Positions 1 through 9,438 of a DNA stretch of 64,000 bases are shown here, in pieces. The notes beneath the pieces were generated by a model. That model saw only the letters and a list, made by a program, of their open reading frames with translations. It was not told the DNA's origin and did no database searches. The position numbers and the translations under genes were made by a program. Source of the DNA: Methylobacterium sp. J-067 (lineage in GTDB: Bacteria > Pseudomonadota > Alphaproteobacteria > Rhizobiales > Beijerinckiaceae); NCBI RefSeq assembly GCF_022829465.1, contig NZ_JAKSXZ010000123.1:1-64000 (forward strand). The letters are read 5' to 3'. How positions within the stretch are numbered: the stretch's first letter is position 1; each line of letters begins with the position of its first letter.

Positions 1-197
1 TGGTGCCGGTGGTGTACCGGATCGACATGCGCGACCCCAACAGCCTGTTCACGGCGCAGGCGTTCCGGATGCGCAACCGCGACCTGATCTACGTCTCGAA
101 CGCGCCGTTCACCGAGATCCAGAAGGTGCTGGGCGTCTTCTCCAGCGTCACCGGCCCCGTCGCCTCGGCGGCCGCCGTGTACACCTACGCGAAGTAG
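1..197 (+). CDS. Polysaccharide export outer-membrane protein (Wza-like), C-terminal fragment
   Basis: This is the last 64 or so codons of a gene that begins before the window. The visible piece (VPVVYRIDMRDP, then RNRDLIYVSNAPFTEIQK) matches the C-terminal region of periplasmic/outer-membrane polysaccharide export proteins of the Wza/KpsD group, where the YVSNAP segment is typical. Such proteins form the channel for exopolysaccharide or capsule. The UDP-glucose dehydrogenase at 9.4 kb fits an exopolysaccharide setting. A strong hairpin terminator follows 13 bp after the stop. The start and most of the protein cannot be judged. Confidence 0.75.
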   Translation, partial: VPVVYRIDMRDPNSLFTAQAFRMRNRDLIYVSNAPFTEIQKVLGVFSSVTGPVASAAAVYTYAK

Positions 198-210
198 CCC
201 AACCGGCCAC

Positions 211-250
211 GAAAAAGGGGCGCGGACCTCACGGTCCGCGCCCCTTTTTC
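211..250. terminator. Bidirectional Rho-independent terminator
   Basis: There are perfect 18-bp arms (211-228 and 233-250) with a 4-nt loop TCAC. Each arm carries an A5/T5 run, so the hairpin gives a U tract on both strands. It lies between the convergent ends of the export protein (+) and the oxoamine synthase (-) and should stop both transcripts. Confidence 0.93.
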
Positions 251-267
251 GTCAGGTCGAAAGCGCC

Positions 268-1632
268 TCAGCGCTTGGCGAGAAGCTGCTCGATCAGCGA
301 GCCGCCCTTGTCGATGGCGGCCATCTCCTCGGCGACGGCGTTGACCGTGTCCGTGATCTGCTCCGGCGTGTGCTCGGAAGTCAGGAAGAAGCGCAGGCGA
401 GAGCCGCGCTCCGGCACCGCCGGGTGGATGATCGGCTGCACGTTGATGCCGCGCTTGAACAGCCGGTCGGACAGCGTCACCGCCTTGAGGGAATCGCCCA
501 CGATAACCGGGATCACCGCGAGGCCGAGGCTGGTCCCCGTATCGAGGCCGAGCTTGCGCGCGGTGGCGAGGAACAGGTTTCCGTTGCGGCGAAGACGCTC
601 GACGCGCTCCGGCTCGGCCTGCATCACCTCGAGCGCGGCCTCGGCGGCCGCCGCGATCGGCGGCGACATGCCCACGCTGTAGACGAAGCCACCGGCCGAA
701 TGCTTCAGGTACTCGATGAGCGCGATGGGGCCGCAGATGTAGCCGCCGCAGCCCGAGAGGGTCTTCGACAGGGTGCCCATCCAGATGTCGACCTCCTTCG
801 GGTCGACACCGCAATGCTCAAACAGGCCCGCGCCCGTGCGGCCGGTGACGCCGAGGCCGTGGGCCTCGTCCACCATCAGCCACGCATCGTAGCGCTTCTT
901 CAGGGCGACGAAGCCGGCGAGGTCCGGCGCGTCGCCGTCCATGCTGTAAAGGCCCTCGATCACGATCAGCGCCCGGCGGTGCTCGTGGCGCGTCGCCTGG
1001 AGCACGTTCTCCAGCGCGTCGAGGTCGTTGTGGGCGAAGGAGCGGCGCTGCGCCCCCGAGAGCTGCACGCCCGTGACGATACTGTTGTGCGAGAGGGCAT
1101 CGTGGAACACCACGTCGCCGGCTTCCAGCAGGGCGCCGATGGTCGTGACGTTGGTGGCGTGCCCGCTCACCATCACCACGCAGCCCTCGGTGCGGTAATG
1201 GGCAGCGAGCGCCTGTTCCAGGCTGATATGGCCCGGACGCTCCCCCGCCACCACGCGGCTCGCGGAGGCCGAGGTGCCGTAGGCCTCGATGGCCTCGCGG
1301 GCGGCGCCGCTGACCTTCGGGTGCCCGTTCAGCCCGAGATAATCGTAGGACGAGAAGTTCGTGAAGGTCTTCTGGTCGATCCGCGTCGTGGCGCCGGCCT
1401 TGGCGTCGTGGACGCGGAAGAACGGGTTGCCGAGGCCGATCAGTTCGGCCGCCGAGCGCTGGAGCTTAAGCTCCCGGTAGCCCGGCAGGTTCTCGAAGTT
1501 CTGGGCCGCGCTCACGCGCGATGCCTCAGGCGCCTTGGCCTGGGCGGGCCGGGGGGTCGCACGCCCGAGGCGGTTCGTCACGAAGCCGGCCAGGGCCGCA
1601 CGCCCACCGTCGGGCCGCGCAGATTGCGTCAT
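268..1632 (-). CDS. Alpha-oxoamine synthase (PLP-dependent, serine palmitoyltransferase/BioF-like)
   Basis: A 454-residue fold-type I PLP enzyme of the alpha-oxoamine synthase family (BioF, HemA, serine palmitoyltransferase, Kbl), which condenses an acyl thioester with an amino acid and loses CO2 to give an alpha-aminoketone. Seen directly: the SSYDYLGL motif, DEAHGLGVTG with the PLP-ring aspartate, and the Schiff-base lysine in GTLSKTLSGCGG (about K290). It has a roughly 60-residue N-terminal extension compared with BioF. Its ATG overlaps the stop of the upstream polyketide synthase by 4 bp (ATGA), which implies translational coupling. The acyl donor is therefore probably the chain on the synthase's ACP. 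The amino-acid substrate cannot be read from sequence. Confidence 0.88.
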   Translation of the reverse strand: MTQSARPDGGRAALAGFVTNRLGRATPRPAQAKAPEASRVSAAQNFENLPGYRELKLQRSAAELIGLGNPFFRVHDAKAGATTRIDQKTFTNFSSYDYLGLNGHPKVSGAAREAIEAYGTSASASRVVAGERPGHISLEQALAAHYRTEGCVVMVSGHATNVTTIGALLEAGDVVFHDALSHNSIVTGVQLSGAQRRSFAHNDLDALENVLQATRHEHRRALIVIEGLYSMDGDAPDLAGFVALKKRYDAWLMVDEAHGLGVTGRTGAGLFEHCGVDPKEVDIWMGTLSKTLSGCGGYICGPIALIEYLKHSAGGFVYSVGMSPPIAAAAEAALEVMQAEPERVERLRRNGNLFLATARKLGLDTGTSLGLAVIPVIVGDSLKAVTLSDRLFKRGINVQPIIHPAVPERGSRLRFFLTSEHTPEQITDTVNAVAEEMAAIDKGGSLIEQLLAKR

Positions 1633-4600
1633 CGCTGGGTCTCTTTGCTCTCGTTCTCGCGCGCCTCGATCAGGTCGCGCAGAGGGGCCATGACGCTCGC
1701 ACTCACCTCACCGCCGATATGCTTGGCCATGAGGCTCATCGCGACGCCCGCCGTGTCGTCCATGGGCGCGGAAACCGCCTGAATTAAGGAATCCGACAGC
1801 TCGTTGACGGTCATGCCCGCCGAAAGCCCCGCAGGCGGTGACTCGAGGCCGAACCGCTCCTGAAGGCTCGCACCGAGTTCCACGCCCATCAGCGAGTCGA
1901 GGCCGATCTCCGAGAGCTGGCGCACGCGGCTGATGTCGTCCTTCGGCAGGCGCAGGATGCGGGCGATGTCGTCCACGATCGCGTCCGACACGGTCTTGCG
2001 CACCGTGTCGATGTCGGAGCCCTTGAGCAGCGAGGCGATGTTGATCGTCTGGACCGCGCCGGCCTCCGCCTGCTGGTCGGACCCGAGTTCGGCGTAGCTC
2101 GGCGAGCGCATGGTGGCGAGCCGCTCGCGCGCCTTGCCCCAATGCATCGCCGCGATGGCGATCACCGCCTCGTCCGGGGCGGTGCCCTGGTTCGACAGGG
2201 CGTCGGCCATCAGGTCGAGGCAGCGGCGGGCTTCCATCGGCGTCACGCCGACGCGACCGGCCAGGGTCTCCATCACGGCCTTGTTGCGCGCGAGCATGCC
2301 CACGTCGCCGATGGCACCCCAGGCGACGGCCAGAGCCGGAAGGCCCCGGCGGCGGCGCTGGCGGGCGAGGCCTTCCATGAAGCCGTTGGCGGCGACATAG
2401 GAGCCCTGGCCCGGATTGCCGATGAAGGTCGTGGCCGAAGAGAACAGCACGAAGTAGTCGAGCGGCCGGTCGCGGGTGGCCGCGTCGAGGTGCTGGGCGC
2501 CGATCACCTTCGGGCCGATCACCGCGTCGAGCGCCGAGACGTCGATGTTGGCGATCAGACCGTCCTGCAGGACCGCCGCCGCGTGGATCACGCCCGCGAG
2601 CTTGGCGCCGCCGCGCTCGATCTCGGCGAGCATCCGGTCCACCGCCGAGCGGCTGGTGATGTCGACCGCCTTGACCTCGACCTTCACGCCGCGTCCGGTC
2701 AGCTCGGCGAGCAGGGCCTTGGCTTCGTCGGTCGTCGCGCCCTTGCGGCCGGAGAGGACGATGTGCCGGGCGCCGCGATCCGCGAGCCAGCGCGCCGCCT
2801 CCAGGCCGAAGCCGCCGAGACCGCCGGTGACGAGGTGCACGCCCTCGCCCGAGACGGTGAAGGGCTTGGCCACATCCTTGAGGACCGTGCCGGCCTTGGG
2901 CGGGCTGATCACGATCTTCCCGATATGCCCGGATTGCTGCATCAGCCGGAACGCGTCCGAGGTCTCGGCCGCCGTGAAGGGCTGATAGGGCAGGGGCTTC
3001 AGGCCGCCGTCGTTGAACAGCGCCATCACCTCGCGGAACATCCGCGCGCCGTCGTCGCCCTGGTGCTGGATCACCTGATCGAGGTCGACGCCGAAATAGC
3101 TGAGGTTCCGGCGGAACGGCCGCAGGCCGATATGGGTGTTGGCGACGTAGTCGCGCTTGCCCAACTCCACGAAGCGCCCGAAGGGCCGGAGCGCGTTGAG
3201 GGAGCGCTCCATCGCCTCGCCGAACAGGCTGTTCAGCACGATGTCTACGCCCTCGCCCGTGATCGCCCGTACGTCGTCCACGAAGGCGAGCGAGCGGGAA
3301 TCGAGGACGTGCTCGGCGCCGAGCGCCTTCACCAGGGCGCGCTTCTCGCGCGAGCCCGCCGTCGCGATGACGCGAGCGCCCTTGAGCTTGGCGATCTGAA
3401 GCGCGGCGAGGCCGACGCCGCCCGCGCCGCCATGGACCAGCACCCACTCCCCGCGCCGCATCCGGGCGCAGGAGACGAGGGCGTAGTAGGCGGTGAGGAA
3501 GGCCACCGGCACCGTCGCCGCCGCCATCGGATCGACGCCCTGCGGCATCGGCGCGACGACGAGGTCGGGCACCACGATATGCGTGGAGAAGCCGGATTGG
3601 GCGAAGGCGACGACGGCGTCGCCCACCTTGAAGCCCTTCACCCCCGGCCCGACCGCCGTGACGCGGCCGGCGCATTCGAGACCCAGGCGCGGGCCGGCGA
3701 AGCCGTCCTCCAGGATTTCTTCCGGGAGCATCGAAAGCGCCCAGAGAACGTCGCGGAAGTTGAGGCCGGTCGCCTCGACGGCGATCTCGAGTTCGCCGCG
3801 ACCGGGCGCGACGCGCTCGGCCGGACCCCAGACCATCTCGTTGAGGCCGCCCGTGTTGCTGCGCTCCAGCCGCGCGGCCGGGGCGGGGACGGTGTCGGCC
3901 GGGTCGCGGTGGCGCGGCCGACCGGCATGGAAGCGCACGACCTGCGTGCTCTCGTCGTCCAGCACGATCTCCGTCTCCGGCGTGCCGGAGAGGATGAGGT
4001 CGCGCAGGCGCTCGGAGGCGCGCTTCGAGGACATCTCGGGCGAGAGATCGATGCGGCGGATGTCGAGGTTCGGCACCTCGTTCGCCAGGGTGCGGGTGAA
4101 CGCCCAGACGCCGGATTCGACGTTCGTGGCCTGGCCGCCGCGATCACGGGTGGCGCCGGGCGACACGACCCAAAGGCAGGTCTGGCGGGCGCCGAGATGC
4201 TCGACGCAGCGCTTCAGGCTCAGGCAACGGTCGCGCAGGCGCTCGGCCGCCTCGCCGCCGCGCATGAAGGCGCCGGCCAGGAAGACCACCGTGTCCGGCG
4301 TCTCCTTCTCCAGCTCCATCAGCGAGGTCTCGGAATCGAGGATGATCGAGACATGGACGCCGCCCGCGACGAGCAGCGTCGCGAGGGAGGAGGCGGTCTC
4401 GGCGGCGAAATCGTCGTCCGAGCCGATGATGAAGGCGAAGCTCTGCGCGGCGGCCGGGACCGGCCGGGCCGGTGCCTCGGCCACGAGAAGCAGGTCGTCG
4501 CCGTTGCCGGAGATCGCACGATCGACGGAGACCGAAACGAGGCCCGCCGCGCTCAGGATGCGCTGCCAGCCGCCGACATCGTCGAGCCGGCCCACGGGCA

Positions 4601-7600
4601 GGCCGCCCATCCCGTCCTCGAACCAATCGGGGGTGAGCCCGAAGACGAGGTCGCGGAACAGGGAGATGCCGGGCTCCACGGCGACCATCAGGCCGCCCGT
4701 CGCCAGGGCCGTCGAGAGGTTGCCGATGAGGCCGCGCTCGCCCCGGTGGAGGCTGCCGGCGCCGATGATCAGGTCGAACCCGCCGGCCGTGAGTTCGTCG
4801 GCCGACTCGATCAAAGTCGCGGCGCGGCCGAAGGAGAGACGCGCCCGCTCGGCGAGCCGCCGGTCGGTCTCGAAAATGGTGAAGCGCGCTTCGGCCGAGG
4901 TGGCGAAGGCGGCGGCCTGGGCCGAGAGCGGGCCGTAGCCCACCTGCAGCACCCGCAGCGCCCGCTCCTTTGGAAGATGCCCGAGGGCGCCGTCGAACAG
5001 GCTCGCCAGGGCGTTGGCCGAATGGCGGGACGTGGCCGAGCGCAGGATGAAGGCATCCACCGCGCTCTGCGGCAGGTTCGGCAGGTCGGTGACGTCATTC
5101 GCCAGAATGCGGTCCACCGTGGCGCCGACATCCGCGATCAGGACCAGTTCGGCCGAGAGGTCGGGATGATCCGCCGCGATCCAGCGCATGATCTCGTCGG
5201 GCGCGGGCAGGGCCGAGCCGTCATTGAGACGCCACGCGTCGGTCTCGTGCTCGGCGAGGCCGCTGCTTTCGAGGGCGTAGAGGGCGTTGACGAGCCAGGG
5301 CCGCAGCGCCGCCGGCAGGCGGGGATCGCTCAGGGCCACCTGACCGGATTGCTCCGCCAAACCCTTGGCGAGGCGGAAGGCGAGCGAGGTCGCCCAGCCT
5401 TCGAGGAGCAGGTGCCCCGGCGACAGGCTGGCGTCGGCCGAACCCTTCACCGGCTGCGTCAGCGGGCGCAGGCGCGCCGCGACGCTCGGGCGACGCTCCA
5501 TCGGGATCGCCGTCGGCTCGGTGGCGAGTTCCGCCCGCTGGGTGATCGCGTAGGCCGCGAGCTCGTCGCCGCCCTTGGTGCGCAGGGCCTGGAACCGGCC
5601 CTCGCGGATCGTGGCGATGACCTCGCCCTCCGCGTCGAGCAGGGTGAAGTCGGCGAGGATCGAGCGCTCGTTGGCGCGGCGGGTGCGGATCACCGACCGC
5701 GCGATGACGGCGCCCGGCCGCACGAGGCGGATCTCGCCGAAGCGCACGGGGATGTAGGCCTTGCCCGCGCCGTCTCCGAGGAGGTCGGCGAAGAGCAGGA
5801 TCAGACCGTGGAAGCAGGCGTCGAGCCGCGAGGGCACGAGGGCGAAGCGCGAATCAGCCTCGGCGGGCTTCAGGTCGGCGACGATCGTCGCCTCGTCGAG
5901 GCGCGCCGCCATGGCGACCTGCCGGAAGCTCGGGCCAAAGCCGAGACCCGCCGCCTCGGCGCGGCCGTACAGGGCCTCGCCGGAGAGGACGTGATCGCCC
6001 GCCGTGTCGAAGTCGAACCCGTCGAGGTCCGGCTTGCGCGGCGGCGAGAACTCACCCTCGACGATCTTCGCCTGGGCGTGGAGCTGCCAGGGCGTCTGGG
6101 TCAGGCGCGGGCGGCTCAGCACCTGGATGCCGTTGCCGGAGCCGGCGAGACGCACCGTCACCTCGCGCAGGGCGTCCTCCGCGAAGATCATCGGCGCGAC
6201 GATCTCGAACTCGGAGAGCACCACGGAATCGTCGCGCAGCGCGGTCTGGGCGGCCGCGAGGGCCATTTCCACGAAGCCCGCGCCGGGCATGATGACCTGC
6301 CCCTCGACGCGGTGATCTTCCAACTCGGGCAGCGTCTCGGGATCGACGTAGCCGTGCCATTCTAGGCCATCCGCCTCGGCGCGCGAGCCGATCAGCGGGT
6401 GGTAGGGGCGGGGGCTCAGGGCACCGACGCTCTCGGTCGTGTCGTTCAGGCGGAAGGGGCGGCGCTGCCAGGGGTAGGTCGGCAGGCGCACGTCGCCGCG
6501 CGGCGCGGAGCCGAACAGCTTGTCGTCATCGACGGCGGCGCCGAGCACGAGGGCCGCGTTCACTGCCTTGGCGATGGGGTCGCTGCCGGACGCCTTGCGG
6601 TGCATGACGCCGACGGTGGCGATCTCGATGCCGAGCGGCTCCACCGCGTCGCCGACATGCGACATGAGGGTCGCGCGGGGGCCGACTTCCACGAACACGC
6701 GGGCGCCCTGGCGGGTCGCCTCCTGCACGGCGTCGCTGAAGCGCACCGGCTCGCGGATGTTGCGCCACCAGTAGGTCGGGCCGACGGTCGAGCCGTCGAG
6801 CCTCGCGCCGGTCACGGTGGACATCATCGCCGTGGTGCCCGCCTGCGGGCGCAGGCCGGCGAGGTCGCGCAGCAGCGGCTTCTCGGTCGGGTCCATCAGC
6901 CTGCCGTGGAAGGCGTAGGCGAGGTCGAGCTTCCGGCCCCGGCGGCGCTTGCGCGACAGCGCCTTGAGCGCGGCGTCGATGTCCGCCACCGGCCCGGCCA
7001 CCGTCACGGCCTTCGGGCTGTTGGTCGCCGCGAGGTCGAGGCTCGGGAAGTCCTTGAGGAAGGCCGGGACTTCTTCCACCGGCATCAAAAGCACCGCCAT
7101 GGTGCCCTGGCCGTGCGTCGTCTCCTGATGGTGGCTGCGGTAGTAGATGACCTTGACCGCATCCTCGAGGGTGAGGATCCCGGCCGCTTCCGCCGCCGCG
7201 ATCTCGCCCACGCTGTGGCCGAGCACGTAGGCCGGCACGAGGCCCTTGGCGCGCAGGGAGGTGGTCGAGGCGCTCTCGATGGCGAAGATCAGCGGCTGCG
7301 AGACGCTGGTCAAGACGAGCCGCTCGTCGAGGTCGTCGGCGTAGAGGGCGTCCTTGAGCGACCAGTCGGCGTAGGCCTGGAACAGCGTGTCGATCTTGTC
7401 GAAGGCCTCGCGGAAGACCGCGTTCAGTTCGTAGGCCTCGCGGCCCATGCCGGCCCACTGGCTGCCGTTGCCGGAATAGACGAAGGCCACCTCGGCGGCG
7501 CGGTCCACGGCGGTGCCCGTGTGGGCCACCTCGGAATCCTCGCCCTCGCCCACGGCGCGCAGGGCCGAGGCCACGTCGGCCGGGCCATCCAGCGAGACGG

Positions 7601-9131
7601 CGAGGCGCGCGGGCATCCGCTCGCGGCGATGCGCGATGGCGGCGGCGACTTCGGTCACGGCCTCCGGCTCGGCCTCGAAGCGCTCGGCGTAATCGAGGGC
7701 CAACTCGTTGAGGGCGGCGCGGCTCTGCGCCGAGATCATCAGCACCTGCGGCGCGCGGGACGCCTCGGCCGACACGGCTGGGACCGGGTCGGCGTCGGTG
7801 ATGACGACGTGGGCGTTGGTGCCGCCGAATCCGAAGGAGTTCACGCCCGCGAAGCGCTGGCGGCTGCCACGGGTGATCGGCAGCGCCTGCCGCACGACGT
7901 GCAGGTTCAGGTCGCCGAAGGGAATTTCGGGGTTCAGTTCGGCGGCGTGCAGCGAGGGCGGCACGAGATTGTGTTCGAGGGCGAGCGTCGCCTTCATCAG
8001 GCCGGCGAGACCCGAGACCGGCTCGGTGTGGCCGATATTGGTCTTGATCGAGCCAATGGGCAGCGGGATGCCGCGCCCCTTGCCGAGCTTGGTGCCGATG
8101 GCCGACGCCTCGATGGGGTCGCCGACCGGCGTGCCGGTGCCGTGCGCCTCCATGAAGGCGAGGTCATCGACGGCGATTTCGGCCTCGCGATAGACCTGCT
8201 CCAGCAGCGCCGCCTGGGCGTAGCCGGAGGGCAGGGAGATGCCGGTGGTGCGACCGTCGGAGTTCACGCCGGAGGCAGCCACGACCGCGCGCACGGTGGA
8301 GCCGGCGCGGCGCGCCGCCTCGGCCGAGCGAAGGACCAGCACCACGCCGCCCTCGGAGCGCACGTAGCCGTCCGCGTTCTTGGAGAACGCCTGGCACAGG
8401 CCGGTGCGCGAGAGCATCTGCGCGGCGGAGAAGCAGATGAAGTTGAACGGGCTCGCCAGCACGTTCACGCCCGCCACGATGGCGGTGTCGATCCGGCCGG
8501 AGCGAATCGCCTGGACGGCGTTGTCGAAGGCGACGAGGGAGGACGAGCAGGCCGTGTCGACGGTGAAGCTCGGACCCTTCAGGTCGTAGATGTAGGAGAT
8601 ACGGTTCGAGAGAATCGAGAGCGTGTTGCCGGTGGCGGTGTAGGCGTCGCCCGAGGGCGCATCCATGATGCGCAGATTGCCGTGATCCAGCGACGAGGCA
8701 CCGACGAACACGCCGATCTGGCTGCCCGCGACGGCCGAGGGCCGCAGCCCGGCATCTTCCAGGGCTTCCCAGGTCAGCTCCAGCAGCATCCGCTGCTGCG
8801 GGTCCATCTGCTCGGCCTCGCGGGGGGAGATGCCGAACACGGTGGGATCGAACGACCAGACGTCCTCGAGCGCGCCCGCCGCGAAGGTGTAGCTCTTGCC
8901 GCGCTCATGGGCGCGAGGATGCAGAAACCGTTCGAGGGAGAAGCGGTCCGGGGGCAGGGTGGTGACCGCGCAGCGGCCCTCCGAAAGCAGCTGCCACAGG
9001 CCCTCGACGCTCGGCGCCCCGGGGAGTCGGCAGGCGCGTCCGACGATCGCGATATCTGTGCGTTGTGTCACGTTCGGTTCGCGGGCGCTCGTGAAGGTAA
9101 GGTGGCTCGGCTCTCGACGAGTGAGGACCAT
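1629..9131 (-). CDS. Highly reducing type I polyketide synthase (KS-AT-DH-psiMT-KR-ER-KR-ACP)
   Basis: About 2500 residues, a single-module synthase. Domains in order (numbered from the ATG at 9131): ketosynthase ~25-450 with DTACSSS (Cys195), EAHGTGTPVGD and NIGHTEP; acyltransferase with GHSVGE (Ser640); dehydratase with LEDHRVEGQ (His940) and SRLDACFHG; a methyltransferase-like region ~1290-1560 whose SAM motif is eroded (VLQVGYGPLS); a structural ketoreductase half ~1570-1740; enoylreductase ~1740-2040 with HGGAGGVGLAA; catalytic ketoreductase ~2090-2280 with TGGLGGFG; ACP with GLDSLM (Ser2413). There is no thioesterase, which fits release by the coupled oxoamine synthase. The ATG at 9131 has AAGGGA 4 nt upstream. 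GTG starts at 9191 or 9071 are possible. The enzyme probably works iteratively to make a saturated chain. Confidence 0.92.
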   Translation of the reverse strand: MVLTRREPSHLTFTSAREPNVTQRTDIAIVGRACRLPGAPSVEGLWQLLSEGRCAVTTLPPDRFSLERFLHPRAHERGKSYTFAAGALEDVWSFDPTVFGISPREAEQMDPQQRMLLELTWEALEDAGLRPSAVAGSQIGVFVGASSLDHGNLRIMDAPSGDAYTATGNTLSILSNRISYIYDLKGPSFTVDTACSSSLVAFDNAVQAIRSGRIDTAIVAGVNVLASPFNFICFSAAQMLSRTGLCQAFSKNADGYVRSEGGVVLVLRSAEAARRAGSTVRAVVAASGVNSDGRTTGISLPSGYAQAALLEQVYREAEIAVDDLAFMEAHGTGTPVGDPIEASAIGTKLGKGRGIPLPIGSIKTNIGHTEPVSGLAGLMKATLALEHNLVPPSLHAAELNPEIPFGDLNLHVVRQALPITRGSRQRFAGVNSFGFGGTNAHVVITDADPVPAVSAEASRAPQVLMISAQSRAALNELALDYAERFEAEPEAVTEVAAAIAHRRERMPARLAVSLDGPADVASALRAVGEGEDSEVAHTGTAVDRAAEVAFVYSGNGSQWAGMGREAYELNAVFREAFDKIDTLFQAYADWSLKDALYADDLDERLVLTSVSQPLIFAIESASTTSLRAKGLVPAYVLGHSVGEIAAAEAAGILTLEDAVKVIYYRSHHQETTHGQGTMAVLLMPVEEVPAFLKDFPSLDLAATNSPKAVTVAGPVADIDAALKALSRKRRRGRKLDLAYAFHGRLMDPTEKPLLRDLAGLRPQAGTTAMMSTVTGARLDGSTVGPTYWWRNIREPVRFSDAVQEATRQGARVFVEVGPRATLMSHVGDAVEPLGIEIATVGVMHRKASGSDPIAKAVNAALVLGAAVDDDKLFGSAPRGDVRLPTYPWQRRPFRLNDTTESVGALSPRPYHPLIGSRAEADGLEWHGYVDPETLPELEDHRVEGQVIMPGAGFVEMALAAAQTALRDDSVVLSEFEIVAPMIFAEDALREVTVRLAGSGNGIQVLSRPRLTQTPWQLHAQAKIVEGEFSPPRKPDLDGFDFDTAGDHVLSGEALYGRAEAAGLGFGPSFRQVAMAARLDEATIVADLKPAEADSRFALVPSRLDACFHGLILLFADLLGDGAGKAYIPVRFGEIRLVRPGAVIARSVIRTRRANERSILADFTLLDAEGEVIATIREGRFQALRTKGGDELAAYAITQRAELATEPTAIPMERRPSVAARLRPLTQPVKGSADASLSPGHLLLEGWATSLAFRLAKGLAEQSGQVALSDPRLPAALRPWLVNALYALESSGLAEHETDAWRLNDGSALPAPDEIMRWIAADHPDLSAELVLIADVGATVDRILANDVTDLPNLPQSAVDAFILRSATSRHSANALASLFDGALGHLPKERALRVLQVGYGPLSAQAAAFATSAEARFTIFETDRRLAERARLSFGRAATLIESADELTAGGFDLIIGAGSLHRGERGLIGNLSTALATGGLMVAVEPGISLFRDLVFGLTPDWFEDGMGGLPVGRLDDVGGWQRILSAAGLVSVSVDRAISGNGDDLLLVAEAPARPVPAAAQSFAFIIGSDDDFAAETASSLATLLVAGGVHVSIILDSETSLMELEKETPDTVVFLAGAFMRGGEAAERLRDRCLSLKRCVEHLGARQTCLWVVSPGATRDRGGQATNVESGVWAFTRTLANEVPNLDIRRIDLSPEMSSKRASERLRDLILSGTPETEIVLDDESTQVVRFHAGRPRHRDPADTVPAPAARLERSNTGGLNEMVWGPAERVAPGRGELEIAVEATGLNFRDVLWALSMLPEEILEDGFAGPRLGLECAGRVTAVGPGVKGFKVGDAVVAFAQSGFSTHIVVPDLVVAPMPQGVDPMAAATVPVAFLTAYYALVSCARMRRGEWVLVHGGAGGVGLAALQIAKLKGARVIATAGSREKRALVKALGAEHVLDSRSLAFVDDVRAITGEGVDIVLNSLFGEAMERSLNALRPFGRFVELGKRDYVANTHIGLRPFRRNLSYFGVDLDQVIQHQGDDGARMFREVMALFNDGGLKPLPYQPFTAAETSDAFRLMQQSGHIGKIVISPPKAGTVLKDVAKPFTVSGEGVHLVTGGLGGFGLEAARWLADRGARHIVLSGRKGATTDEAKALLAELTGRGVKVEVKAVDITSRSAVDRMLAEIERGGAKLAGVIHAAAVLQDGLIANIDVSALDAVIGPKVIGAQHLDAATRDRPLDYFVLFSSATTFIGNPGQGSYVAANGFMEGLARQRRRRGLPALAVAWGAIGDVGMLARNKAVMETLAGRVGVTPMEARRCLDLMADALSNQGTAPDEAVIAIAAMHWGKARERLATMRSPSYAELGSDQQAEAGAVQTINIASLLKGSDIDTVRKTVSDAIVDDIARILRLPKDDISRVRQLSEIGLDSLMGVELGASLQERFGLESPPAGLSAGMTVNELSDSLIQAVSAPMDDTAGVAMSLMAKHIGGEVSASVMAPLRDLIEARENESKETQR

Positions 9132-9438
9132 CTGGTCCCTTAGTATGGCGTCAATGCGGTGTCCAACCTCGCGCCGGGATAGGACTTCCACCTAGAGAGA
9201 AATTGCGCCGCGATGTGACATGTATTCATCAGCGCTATCCACAATCGCTGCCGCATAAAAGCCAATTTCGAATCCAGGGCAGCGCTACCGTGATGATTGA
9301 TTCATCATCCGAACCCGCTACTGCTCTGCTTGGAAGCATTGTGCTGCGACAGTCTATCCGTTGACGCGCGGCAAATCACGGCCGCGCCGGCCCACGGTCA
9401 TCGCCAGTATCGCCCCGTCGTTCGACGGTGCGATTCAC
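9132..9438. other. Intergenic region upstream of the polyketide synthase
   Basis: About 300 bp with no convincing gene. It is less GC-rich than its flanks. It holds a perfect 6-bp inverted repeat, GATGAT-N6-ATCATC, at 9292-9309, about 160 bp upstream of the chosen start. No clear -35/-10 pair was found on the minus strand. The polyketide synthase promoter must lie here or just downstream. Confidence 0.5.

Noticed and set aside
2142..6365. Very long open frame on the plus strand, 1407 codons, opposite the polyketide synthase; similar ones at 6399-9143 and 370-1782
   Set aside because: They are antisense shadows caused by GC-rich third positions. The translations are His/Arg/Ala/Gly-rich without known domains, while the minus strand codes for complete, recognisable enzymes.
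9236..9243. TATCCACA, close to a DnaA box
   Set aside because: A single copy, with no cluster, no AT-rich unwinding region and no origin-linked genes nearby.
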